Positions 1 to 7,108 of a stretch of DNA of 8,296 nucleotides are shown here, piece by piece. The position numbers were made by a program, and so were the translations under genes. This DNA is from Bryobacterales bacterium (GTDB lineage: Bacteria > Acidobacteriota > Terriglobia > Bryobacterales > Bryobacteraceae). Every line of letters begins with the position of its first letter. Positions within the stretch are counted from its first letter, which is position 1. The stretch lies in NCBI GenBank assembly GCA_003164075.1, contig PLRZ01000679.1:799-9094 (forward strand), written 5' to 3'. The notes below the pieces were generated by a model. The model made no database searches and was not told the DNA's origin. It was given only the letters and a program-made list of their open reading frames with translations.

Positions 1-1088
<1,088 letters not shown>

Positions 1089-1136
1089 TCATTCTACCGT
1101 GTTTGGGAGGACTGAAGGGGCGGTTGTTTGAAATCG

Positions 1137-1309
1137 GGTGCGTAACCGTCTTGGGGATTCATGCGTATTCAGCCCCCTAACGCTCCCTAACGGGGTGCCC
1201 TCTGGGCCCGGCTCTGTTTTGGGGCATCGCTTGTTTGTAAGCAGTTACAGAGCCGCGACCGTAAGGGAGCGTTAGGCGCGCGCCGATTCCCCCGAAACGG
1301 TTACGCGCC
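1137..1309. repeat. Long imperfect palindrome, intergenic hairpin repeat
   Basis: Three pairs of inverted arms are nested symmetrically. The outer arms are 1137-1149 (GGTGCGTAACCGT) and 1297-1309 (ACGGTTACGCGCC), matching at 12 of 13 positions. The middle arms are 1176-1188 (CCTAACGCTCCCT) and 1264-1276 (AGGGAGCGTTAGG), perfect over 13. The inner arms are 1209-1217 (CGGCTCTGT) and 1247-1255 (ACAGAGCCG), perfect over 9. The whole can fold as a cruciform or RNA hairpin about 170 bases long. The right half contains AGCCGCGACCGTAAGGGAGC, a phrase I associate with dispersed intergenic repeats in Solibacter-like acidobacteria; that link is from memory, not from a search. The phrase GGGTGCGTA recurs at 1136-1144 and 1319-1327, just beyond the right outer arm. 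No open reading frame runs through it and there is no T-tract typical of an intrinsic terminator. Confidence 0.75.
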
Positions 1310-1358
1310 CTTTGAAAACGGGTGCGTATTCCGCGCCTGAGCCACGAAATCCCCAGGT

Positions 1359-1376
1359 CGGTTAAGCCCTTAACCG
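1359..1376. promoter_or_regulatory. 18-base dyad between amrS and purA
   Basis: The sequence CGGTTAAGCCCTTAACCG has 8-base arms (CGGTTAAG/CTTAACCG) around a central CC. A two-base loop is too tight for a good RNA hairpin, so a protein-binding dyad is more likely than a terminator. It lies between amrS and purA, 174 bases downstream of the amrS stop in the direction of transcription. The rest of 1377-1549 shows no convincing gene or motif. Role unknown. Confidence 0.35.
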
Positions 1377-1549
1377 GCTAATCCTCGGAGCGGGAGAAGT
1401 TGAGAGGCGGACCGGGCGGTTGAGCGCATGCAGAGGCACTCGCAAACAGGTTCCGTCAAATGAAAACCTTTCTTTTCCAGTTGATGTTTTCCCCAATCGG
1501 GTCGAAATTCGGCCAGTGTATTTCGAGGTTATGTAGCCTGTCCCCGAAA

Positions 1550-2611
1550 TTACCGCGGCAACGCGTCCCATACGCCGGGGATGGTGGCGCCGCAGTCGGG
1601 ACACTTGCCTCCCGCTGCCATGCGATTCCGCAAAATGCGGAACCCTCGCCTGGCGATCAGCGTGCCCCCGCACGAAGGGCAGCGGGTGTCTTCGAGAGAC
1701 TCGGTCCCACCCGGCAGATTGCCGGCGTAGACATAGCGGAGGCCCGCGGCGCGGCCAATCCCCGCGGCGCGAACCAGCGTGCTGGCCGGCGTGTCGTCCG
1801 GCCCCTGCATTTTGTAATCCTTGTGGAATGCAGTCACGTGCCACGGGATGTCGCGTGAGATGCCGGCCAGAAATTCCGCCATCCCGCGCAGCCCCTCGTC
1901 GGAATCGTTGAAACCGGGGACAACCAGAGTCACTACTTCCAGCCAGATACCCATTTCGTGAATGCGCGCAATGGAATCGAGGATGGGCGCGATCCGTCCG
2001 CCTAACTCGCGGTAGTGCCGGCTGTCGAAGCTCTTTAAGTCGACTTTATATAAGTCGATCCAGGGCCGAAGATACTCCAATACCTCAGGAGTAGCATTTC
2101 CGTTGGAGACGAATCCCGTGGCCAGGCCGGCCTGGCGGGCCGCGCGGAACACCGCGACCGCCCATTCGGCGGTGATCAGCGGCTCGTTGTAAGTGCTCAC
2201 CACGCTGGTGGCGCCCTGGCGTTGCGCCAGAGTCACCAGTTCCTCGGGCGTTGTGGTGCGAAACTCCACGGCGGAGCCGAAATCGCGCAGCGCCTGCGAA
2301 GTTACCCAGTTTTGGCAGTAGCCGCAATGCAGATCGCAGCCGAGCATCCCCATGCTGAGGGCGCGCGTCCCCGGAAGAGCGTGGAAAAAGGGCTTCTTCT
2401 CGATGGGATCGCAAAAGACCGAATTCACGTACCCAAAGGGCGCGAACAGTCTTCCGTTGCGGTTGTAACGGACCTTACAGACGCCGGCGAAGCCCGGTGG
2501 GATGGGGCAGCGATGGCCGCAGGCAAAGCACTCCACCCGATTGCGATCCAGCGGCCGGTAAAGGTCCGCTGGGCGTGTCTGCCGGGCGAGTTGGTCCGCC
2601 AGCGTCTCCAT
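1550..2611 (-). CDS. amrS: AmrS-type radical SAM enzyme (AmmeMemoRadiSam family)
   Basis: A 353-residue cytoplasmic radical SAM protein. It carries the [4Fe-4S] signature CDLHCGYC (Cys92, Cys96, Cys99), the stretch STYNEPLI at about 139-146, SNGNATPE at 169-176, and YKVDLKSF at 188-195, all typical of the branch related to pyruvate formate-lyase activases and named for co-occurrence with AMMECR1 and Memo proteins. An N-terminal cysteine cluster (Cys28, Cys31, Cys35, Cys45) and a C-terminal pair of CxxC motifs (Cys311/314 and Cys337/340), likely a zinc ribbon, also fit this branch. The substrate of the family is not established. No AMMECR1 or Memo gene is visible here, so its usual partners must lie elsewhere. 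It starts at ATG 2611, with a perfect TATAAT 30 bases upstream and no strong Shine-Dalgarno sequence. The preceding gene, epsI, ends 78 bases upstream across a small hairpin, so amrS appears separately transcribed. The exact subfamily is less sure than the radical SAM assignment. Confidence 0.88.
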   Translation of the reverse strand: METLADQLARQTRPADLYRPLDRNRVECFACGHRCPIPPGFAGVCKVRYNRNGRLFAPFGYVNSVFCDPIEKKPFFHALPGTRALSMGMLGCDLHCGYCQNWVTSQALRDFGSAVEFRTTTPEELVTLAQRQGATSVVSTYNEPLITAEWAVAVFRAARQAGLATGFVSNGNATPEVLEYLRPWIDLYKVDLKSFDSRHYRELGGRIAPILDSIARIHEMGIWLEVVTLVVPGFNDSDEGLRGMAEFLAGISRDIPWHVTAFHKDYKMQGPDDTPASTLVRAAGIGRAAGLRYVYAGNLPGGTESLEDTRCPSCGGTLIARRGFRILRNRMAAGGKCPDCGATIPGVWDALPR

Positions 2612-2640
2612 GAAAAATCCCGAGGTTGGACTCTGAAATC

Positions 2641-2646
2641 ATTATA
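2641..2646 (-). promoter_or_regulatory. Candidate -10 box of the amrS promoter
   Basis: On the minus strand this reads TATAAT, an exact match to the sigma-70 -10 consensus, 30-35 bases upstream of the amrS ATG. Transcription would begin near 2634, leaving a leader of about 23 bases. No recognisable -35 hexamer lies 16-18 bases further upstream, and there is no TGn extension, so it may need an activator or be weak. Confidence 0.5.
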
Positions 2647-2662
2647 GCGTTCCGATGGTAGA

Positions 2663-2681
2663 GGCGGCGATGCGAGCCGCC
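2663..2681. other. Small GC hairpin between epsI and amrS
   Basis: GGCGGC (2663-2668) and GCCGCC (2676-2681) form a six-pair stem with a seven-base loop, starting 8 bases after the epsI stop codon in the direction of transcription. No T-tract follows, so it is not a standard intrinsic terminator. It could reduce read-through from the exosortase operon into amrS or stabilise the 3' end of the message. Confidence 0.4.
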
Positions 2682-2689
2682 CCGGACGG

Positions 2690-3400
2690 CTAGTGGAGGG
2701 AAGGCGGCTGAACCGCCGCGTTGGACGGGCTGGACCAAATCTGCCGCTTGAGCGGTTGGAACACGTCCTGAATAAACCGGATGGCATGTTCTTCCGCCTG
2801 GGCGTCCACTCTCCCGTCAATTTCCGCCATCACGCGGACCAGCACTTCGTCGCTCCGGTGGTAGCGCAACGAGTCGTAGATCAAGTAGAACTTCGAAAGG
2901 TACTCGTTGGCCGTCACGCGGTGCGGGTTTTCGTACCAGTACAGCACCAGCCTGCGCTGCTCTTCGTGGCTTACCACGTACCGGTTCACCGGAATCGGGG
3001 CGGGCTGGCCGGGTACTCTTATGGAGATGATACGGGAACTCTCTTCCGTCCAGCCGTTGCCAGGCAGGCAGACCTTCGGCGAGTGCGGCGTGACGCCCGC
3101 CCGCTGCGATTTAAAGAAGGCAACGAAAAGCTCCACGTTGCTCGGGCCTGCATAGTCGCGCGTCAAGGTATCGTCGGCTTTGAGAAGGTCTCGCGTGTAA
3201 TCGTCGATGGGCATCTGCCGGACCATGGTCCACTGACCCACGTGGTTGGCAAACTGCTCCAGCGGCGGTGGCGCAGGGATGAATTCCTTGGTCGGAATGG
3301 CATAAAACAGGCCGATTTCCACTACCAGCACGACGGTCACCGCCAGCGCCGGCTTGTTGCGCAAGAAATGGAACATGGAACGCGTTTTTTCCTCAGGCAT
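2690..3400 (-). CDS. epsI: EpsI-family exosortase-associated protein (DUF3485)
   Basis: A 236-residue protein with a short basic N-terminus, one membrane segment at about residues 17-35, and an extracytoplasmic domain. The diagnostic motif is HSPKVCLPGNGW at residues 106-117, with a conserved Cys111 and Trp117. A later YWYENPHR stretch (154-161) matches the hydrophobic/aromatic block usual in this family. EpsI proteins are found beside or fused to exosortases and are thought to assist processing or exopolysaccharide export; the biochemical role is not established. The gene overlaps the exosortase by 8 bases (ATGCCTGA), and a GGAAGG sits upstream of its ATG inside the exosortase coding region, so the two are translationally coupled. 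Length is ordinary for the stand-alone form. Confidence 0.88.
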   Translation of the reverse strand: MPEEKTRSMFHFLRNKPALAVTVVLVVEIGLFYAIPTKEFIPAPPPLEQFANHVGQWTMVRQMPIDDYTRDLLKADDTLTRDYAGPSNVELFVAFFKSQRAGVTPHSPKVCLPGNGWTEESSRIISIRVPGQPAPIPVNRYVVSHEEQRRLVLYWYENPHRVTANEYLSKFYLIYDSLRYHRSDEVLVRVMAEIDGRVDAQAEEHAIRFIQDVFQPLKRQIWSSPSNAAVQPPSLH

Positions 3401-4283
3401 GAGACCGCCTTCCCAACCAGGTCAACAACCGGTGGAAACCGAGCAAAGCCATCAGTTCGAACATGAAGATCACCCAGCCCTCAAAAGCGTGATAGGCTCC
3501 TTCGGCGATATCCGGCTTGTATTGGGTAAGCACTCCGGTCAGAGTAATACGGGCGGCGTTGCACGCGATGGCGATCGGCACGGTCGACACAAACAAGGCA
3601 ATCTTCACCCATAACTTCGTTTCGAAAAGGCGGCCGTATGCCACCGACAGAAACGTGAGGGACAGAAGCGAACGAATGCCGCTGCAAGCTTCCACTATCT
3701 CCAGCCGCTTGTCGGCCAACTGCAGCACATTTCCGTCCCGGTACACGGGAATCCCCAAAATCTCCAACCCCCAGGTGGCCACCTGACTGGCCAGAATCTG
3801 TAACGGAAACGTGATCTGCTGGTACACGAAAAGCGGAATGCGAATCATGAATAGCAGCAGAAACAGGGGAAACACCAGCGTGCGGACCACTGCCGTACCG
3901 GCGATCGTCCAGAGCACGCCCAGCACGGCAATCAGAAAAGCCGTCCGCGCCAGGAAAAAGTCTGCGCCCAAAAAGCCAAGCAGCATCTGGCACATGCCCC
4001 ACACCACCAACGCCAGAGCGGGCCAACAAGGTTTGACGGGAGCCGCCAGAATTCGTTCCCGATCGAGCCACACGACATATCCCGCGACGAACGGCACGAA
4101 GAACGCATAACCCATGTTTTCGTCGTACATCCACTCCGATACCATGGGCGTGAGCACCGGAAAAAACAGTACGATCAACAGCACCAGAAAGAAGAGAATC
4201 GCGGGCAACGGCAGTTCGAGCTTGGGCTGGCCCGTGGCCGAGACAGCACCCACCTCCGCCGCCACCGGGTTACTAGAATCCAT
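3393..4283 (-). CDS. Exosortase, integral membrane sorting peptidase
   Basis: A polytopic inner-membrane protein of 296 residues from ATG 4283. Exosortases are cysteine transpeptidase-like enzymes that recognise C-terminal PEP-CTERM-type tripartite tails and process secreted proteins, usually in exopolysaccharide-producing bacteria. Numbered from this start, the catalytic triad of the family is visible: Cys200 in EACSGIRSLLSL, Arg245 in NAARIT, and His265 in YHAFEGW. Repeated hydrophobic stretches, for example residues 28-46, 87-107, 113-129 and 133-149, indicate about seven or eight helices. The frame stays open upstream to an ATG at 4346, which would add 21 residues (MGHCPILGLKLQKSCSRLVGR). 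I prefer 4283 because an AGGG lies 5-8 bases before it and the extra residues do not resemble the family. epsI follows with an 8-base overlap. The subtype cannot be told by eye, and no PEP-CTERM cargo protein or PrsK/PrsR regulator is seen in the window. Confidence 0.92.
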   Translation of the reverse strand: MDSSNPVAAEVGAVSATGQPKLELPLPAILFFLVLLIVLFFPVLTPMVSEWMYDENMGYAFFVPFVAGYVVWLDRERILAAPVKPCWPALALVVWGMCQMLLGFLGADFFLARTAFLIAVLGVLWTIAGTAVVRTLVFPLFLLLFMIRIPLFVYQQITFPLQILASQVATWGLEILGIPVYRDGNVLQLADKRLEIVEACSGIRSLLSLTFLSVAYGRLFETKLWVKIALFVSTVPIAIACNAARITLTGVLTQYKPDIAEGAYHAFEGWVIFMFELMALLGFHRLLTWLGRRSHA

Positions 4284-4330
4284 ACGCCCTACCAGTCTAC
4301 TACAGCTCTTTTGAAGCTTTAGTCCTAGTA

Positions 4331-4345
4331 TGGGGCAGTGCCCCA
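4331..4345. promoter_or_regulatory. Perfect 15-base dyad upstream of the exosortase gene
   Basis: TGGGGCAGTGCCCCA has perfect 7-base arms around a central G, 47-61 bases upstream of the preferred exosortase start. The size and position fit an operator for a dimeric regulator of the exosortase/epsI operon. The copy CCAGTACC, which recurs between the UXS and glycosyltransferase genes, lies 5 bases beyond it at 4350-4357. No convincing sigma-70 promoter can be picked around it. Confidence 0.35.
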
Positions 4346-4402
4346 ACCGCCAGTACCCATTGGCACGGGTCCGCTGGGGTTACGGAGACATCGCCGCAGG
4401 CA

Positions 4403-4431
4403 TTGCATTAAATTATTGATTGGAATACCAT
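4403..4431 (+). promoter_or_regulatory. Candidate sigma-70 promoter of the small membrane protein gene
   Basis: TTGCAT (4403-4408) and TACCAT (4426-4431) are separated by exactly 17 bases of AT-rich DNA in an otherwise GC-rich region. They match the -35 and -10 consensus at four of six positions each. Transcription would start at about 4438-4439, which is the ATG of the downstream gene, so the message would be leaderless. This agrees with the lack of a Shine-Dalgarno site there. Confidence 0.4.
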
Positions 4432-4438
4432 TTGTTGC

Positions 4439-4687
4439 ATGGCGTCGCCCTCCAAAAGTCGTCCTTTCTATGCGTCCGTATGGTTCAATCTGGCGGCCAC
4501 GGGAGTTGCGGTGCTGGCGCTATTCCTCACGGTTTCGAACCTGAACCTGGTACCTTTAGACTCTCCGCGGGCTATCGGACAGGTTGGAGTAGTCGCCTTG
4601 GCGGCATATTGGGCATTTGTTTTTCCAAGATTGCGCAAGATCGGCGCCGGGGAAAACAAAGCCGATCCCAATCCGCCCCGGCGGTAA
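4439..4687 (+). CDS. Small two-helix membrane protein, unknown function
   Basis: An 82-residue predicted protein not recognised as a named family. It has a short polar N-terminus (MASPSKSRPFYAS), a hydrophobic segment at about residues 15-36, a short loop, a second hydrophobic segment at about 46-63 (IGQVGVVALAAYWAFVFP), then a basic and proline-rich tail ending PNPPRR. That topology, with both ends probably cytoplasmic by the positive-inside rule, is unlikely to arise from a random frame. No Shine-Dalgarno sequence precedes the ATG; a promoter placed to start transcription at the ATG suggests leaderless translation. The gene is divergent from the exosortase and ends only 4 bases from the convergent UXS stop codon. 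It may be a minor component of the surface-polysaccharide neighbourhood, but this rests only on position. Confidence 0.6.
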   Translation: MASPSKSRPFYASVWFNLAATGVAVLALFLTVSNLNLVPLDSPRAIGQVGVVALAAYWAFVFPRLRKIGAGENKADPNPPRR

Positions 4688-4691
4688 AGGA

Positions 4692-5666
4692 TTACGCCGG
4701 CGCCTGGCCGCCGGTTTCGTGCTCTGAGAGCAGTTTCTCAAAGTGAGCGATAGTCGGCCCCAATCCCTCTTTGAGGGACACGGCAGGGTGCCAACCAAGT
4801 CTTTCCCGGGCCAGCGAGATGTCCGGTTGGCGCTGCGTGGGGTCATCCTGGGGGAGCGGACGGTGAACTATTTCCGATCGCGAGCCGGTCAGCGCCACCA
4901 CCAGATCCGCCAGTTCGCGGATAGTGAACTCGTCCGGATTGCCAATATTAACCGGGCCCGTCAACCCCTCGGCATTCATCAGACGCAAGACGCCATCCAC
5001 CAGGTCCGACACGTAGCAGAACGAACGTGTTTGCGTGCCGTCCCCATAAATCGTGATCGGCTGGTTGCGCAGCGCCTGCACAATGAAATTGCTCACTACG
5101 CGCCCGTCATTGAGCGCCATGCGCGGTCCATACGTGTTGAATATGCGCACGATGCGGATCTCGACTCCGTTCTGCCGATGGTAATCCATCATGAGCGTTT
5201 CAGCCACGCGCTTGCCCTCGTCGTAGCAACTGCGCGGACCGATCGGATTCACGTGTCCCCAGTACGACTCTTTCTGGGGGTGAATTTTGGGGTCGCCATA
5301 CACCTCCGAGGTTGACGCCTGCAGGATGCGCGCCCTCAGCCGCTTGGCCAGGCCCAACATGTTGATGGTGCCCATCACATTGGTTTTCACGGTTTTCACG
5401 GGATTGTATTGATAGTGCACCGGAGAAGCGGGACAGGCGAAATTGTAGATCTGGTCGACCTCCAGCAGGATCGGATGGACAACGTCATGGCGAACGATCT
5501 CAAATCGCGGATCGGGGACAAGATGGAAGATATTGCGCTTGGAACCGGTGAAGAAGTTGTCGAGGCAGATGACTTCCGCGCCGGAAGCCAGGAGCCGGTC
5601 GCACAGATGGCTGCCCAAAAAGCCCGCCCCGCCGGTGACCAGGATACGTTTTCGAGATTCTATCAT
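4692..5666 (-). CDS. uxs: UDP-glucuronate decarboxylase (UDP-xylose synthase)
   Basis: A 324-residue cytoplasmic short-chain dehydrogenase/reductase of the extended type that oxidises and decarboxylates UDP-glucuronate to UDP-xylose using bound NAD. The N-terminal Rossmann motif is [11 protein letters not shown] (residues 11-21). The catalytic triad region is seen as [10 protein letters not shown] (117-126) and Tyr148/Lys152 in SCYDEGKR. The segments [12 protein letters not shown] and [10 protein letters not shown] are hallmark blocks of the UXS subgroup and distinguish it from UDP-glucose 4-epimerase or dTDP-glucose dehydratase. The length fits bacterial UXS, which lacks the membrane anchor of eukaryotic forms. 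Start is ATG 5666, with no clear Shine-Dalgarno site. It is divergent from the glycosyltransferase gene across a 530-base region. UDP-xylose is a plausible donor for a local glycosyltransferase, though the donor of that enzyme is not known. Confidence 0.93.
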   Translation of the reverse strand: MIESRKRILVTGGAGFLGSHLCDRLLASGAEVICLDNFFTGSKRNIFHLVPDPRFEIVRHDVVHPILLEVDQIYNFACPASPVHYQYNPVKTVKTNVMGTINMLGLAKRLRARILQASTSEVYGDPKIHPQKESYWGHVNPIGPRSCYDEGKRVAETLMMDYHRQNGVEIRIVRIFNTYGPRMALNDGRVVSNFIVQALRNQPITIYGDGTQTRSFCYVSDLVDGVLRLMNAEGLTGPVNIGNPDEFTIRELADLVVALTGSRSEIVHRPLPQDDPTQRQPDISLARERLGWHPAVSLKEGLGPTIAHFEKLLSEHETGGQAPA

Positions 5667-6034
5667 AAGAAGGTGTCGGAAAATAGGAGTAGTTTCGCCA
5701 AGCCCTTGGGTATGCCGCAGCCGCTACAGTTGCTCGCAGTGAAAACGCGGCTCCCGCCCAACTCCCAGTGTATACCGTGAGTTCCCCGGCGCTGGACGCA
5801 GAATCCTGGCCGTGCGTGCTCTACCGATCCGGGGGGAAACCGTCAACGCTTCCCTCACCATCCCGTAAGGGTACTGGAACCATAAGTTCGACATACTACT
5901 CGGCGCAGGTCAAAACACCCGGCCAGAGGAGCAGGATGTTACCAGTACCGGTTATAGTCGCGAAGATGCCCTCCGCGCTCCGCGCGTTCTTTCGCCATTG
6001 GCTGCCGCCTGACTTAGAAGCTTCCATCGCTATG

Positions 6035-6090
6035 TTCAGAGCTCCTGATGTCGCCCCGCAATTTCAGCCCGGCGGGGAAAATGGGCTGAG
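6035..6090. repeat. 56-base direct repeat, copy 1
   Basis: Matches 8241-8296 at 52 of 56 positions in the same orientation. The differences are at repeat position 7 and three places in the loop of an internal dyad. Both copies contain CCCCGC and GCGGGG arms (here 6054-6059 and 6072-6077) around a 12-base spacer, and the arms are conserved while the spacer varies, consistent with selection on a stem. It lies 107 bases upstream of the glycosyltransferase start. Confidence 0.9.
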
Positions 6091-6116
6091 CCATTCCTTT
6101 CGATGGCGAGAGCTTT

Positions 6117-6152
6117 GCGGGTGGGCAGGCGAGCACCGCCTGCCCCACCTGC
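6117..6152. other. Strong 15-pair hairpin upstream of the glycosyltransferase gene
   Basis: The left arm 6117-6131 (GCGGGTGGGCAGGCG) pairs with 6137-6152 (CGCCTGCCCCACCTGC) around the loop AGCAC, with one bulged C at 6146 and one G-T pair. No T-tract follows on either strand, so it is not a classical terminator. It starts 26 bases after the 56-base repeat and ends 44 bases before the glycosyltransferase start, so it may be in the 5' leader of that message or be part of a larger dispersed repeat. Confidence 0.65.
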
Positions 6153-6187
6153 GGGCCAGTAGGAACCGGCACTTTCTGGTACCCTTT

Positions 6188-6194
6188 GAGGAGG
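6188..6194 (+). promoter_or_regulatory. Ribosome binding site of the glycosyltransferase gene
   Basis: GAGGAGG is an excellent anti-Shine-Dalgarno match located 2 bases before the GTG at 6197. The spacing is shorter than usual, but this is the only strong site near the conserved N-terminus and supports a GTG start there rather than at 5768. Confidence 0.5.
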
Positions 6195-6196
6195 CC

Positions 6197-7108
6197 GTGC
6201 GGATCGCCGTCATCATTCCCGCGTACAATAACGCTCACTATCTACGCGAGTGCCTGGACAGCGTTCTTGGCCAGACCTGCCCGGTTTCCGAAGTAATCGT
6301 CGTGGATGACGGGTCTTTAGACAACACAAGGGAGGTGGTTGAGTCCTACCCCGGCCCGGTGCGCTATTTCCGGCAAGAGAACGCCGGGGCGCCCAGCGCA
6401 CGCAATGCCGGCGTGCGGCAGACCTCGTCGCCTTGGATCGCGTTTCTTGACGCCGACGACCGATGGGACCCGCGCAAGATCGAGCTGCAGGTGAAGGCCC
6501 TGGAGGCGAATCCGGGGGCTATCCTCTGCTACACGGCCGTTCGCCTCTTCAGTGCCGAGGGCGACGGGGGAGTCCTCCGTGCCACGCCCGTAGACCGGCT
6601 CTGGCCGGCCATGCGTTACGCCAATGGGATCGCCCTTTCGACCGTGATGATGCGTCGGGATGCCTTTGCAGCGGCCGGCGGTTTCGATGAGAAGCTGCCC
6701 CCCTGTGAAGACTGGGATTTGTGGTTTCGGCTGGGCCCCGGCTGCCCCATGGCGGCCGTGGAGGAACCTGTCACTCTATACCGGTTGACTCCCACCAGCA
6801 TATCCAGGAACATCGACCTGATGCTGTCTGCCGTGAACAGAATGCTGGCGACCAGCCTTCTCAAAGACCTCAGGGGGTGGGAGCGCTGGTCGTGGAGGCG
6901 GCGGGCGTGGAGCGCGGAACTGTCGCGAAGCGCCATTACGGCACGCGAGACCGGCGATCCGCGAGCCCTTTCCCTGCTGCTCCGTTCGCTCGCAACCTGG
7001 CCTTCTCCGTGGTTTCTTCCGAAACGCTGGCAATCCCTTCCGGTCTATCTGCTCCGCGGGCGTGAGGGCAAGCGCCGGCAGGGTGGCAGCGCTCCATGCG
7101 CCCATTGA
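6197..7108 (+). CDS. Family 2 glycosyltransferase (GT-A fold)
   Basis: A 303-residue cytoplasmic enzyme, probably membrane-associated, that transfers a sugar from a nucleotide-sugar donor to a growing glycan or lipid carrier. From the GTG start it reads VRIAVIIPAYNNAHYLRECL, then the nucleotide-binding VVDDGSLD at residues 35-42, ENAGAPSARNAG at 61-72, the metal-binding DADD at 85-88 (the DXD motif), and CEDWDLWFR at 170-178 with the likely catalytic Glu171-Asp172. The C-terminal 120 residues are basic and tryptophan-rich and do not show clear membrane helices. The open frame extends 143 codons upstream, but that part crosses a repeat and a hairpin and is treated as non-coding. The start rests on a GAGGAGG with tight spacing. 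The next gene overlaps its last 47 bases. Donor and acceptor are unknown; UDP-xylose from the adjacent uxs gene is only a guess. Confidence 0.9.
   Translation: MRIAVIIPAYNNAHYLRECLDSVLGQTCPVSEVIVVDDGSLDNTREVVESYPGPVRYFRQENAGAPSARNAGVRQTSSPWIAFLDADDRWDPRKIELQVKALEANPGAILCYTAVRLFSAEGDGGVLRATPVDRLWPAMRYANGIALSTVMMRRDAFAAAGGFDEKLPPCEDWDLWFRLGPGCPMAAVEEPVTLYRLTPTSISRNIDLMLSAVNRMLATSLLKDLRGWERWSWRRRAWSAELSRSAITARETGDPRALSLLLRSLATWPSPWFLPKRWQSLPVYLLRGREGKRRQGGSAPCAH

Larger units (their letters stand above)
5667..6196. promoter_or_regulatory. Divergent intergenic region between uxs and the glycosyltransferase gene
   Basis: 530 bases without a credible gene. The plus-strand frame of the glycosyltransferase stays open back to 5768, but the predicted peptide there is unlike any glycosyltransferase and crosses a strong hairpin and an intergenic repeat. 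The region holds an 8-base inverted pair, GGTACTGG (5870-5877) and CCAGTACC (5942-5949), the latter followed by TATAGT (5953-5958) as a possible weak -10. It also holds the 56-base repeat (6035-6090) and the hairpin 6117-6152. Promoters for both flanking genes should lie here, but none is clear enough to place. Confidence 0.6.

Noticed and set aside
1462..1491. GAAAAC/GTTTTC inverted arms.
   Set aside because: Only six weak pairs around an 18-base loop; expected by chance.
1475..1545. A short minus-strand peptide (containing IHWPNFDPIGENIN) just after the amrS stop, which looked like a decayed gene end.
   Set aside because: Only about 25 residues, no start, and only vague resemblance to any family; not enough to call a pseudogene.
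1362..1844. A 160-codon minus-strand open frame overlapping the end of amrS.
   Set aside because: It is a shifted frame of the radical SAM gene, rich in Arg and Gly with no recognisable domain.
4361..4375. A sigma-54-like TGGCACG followed by GCT on the plus strand, of interest because PEP-CTERM systems are often sigma-54 controlled.
   Set aside because: The GG and GC elements are separated by 9 bases instead of the required 10, and the TT of the -12 box is missing.
5800..5960. Possible riboswitch in the divergent region (GGGGGGAAACCG and flanking short arms).
   Set aside because: No match to the conserved core of cyclic-di-GMP, cobalamin, glycine or other riboswitch classes that I can recall.
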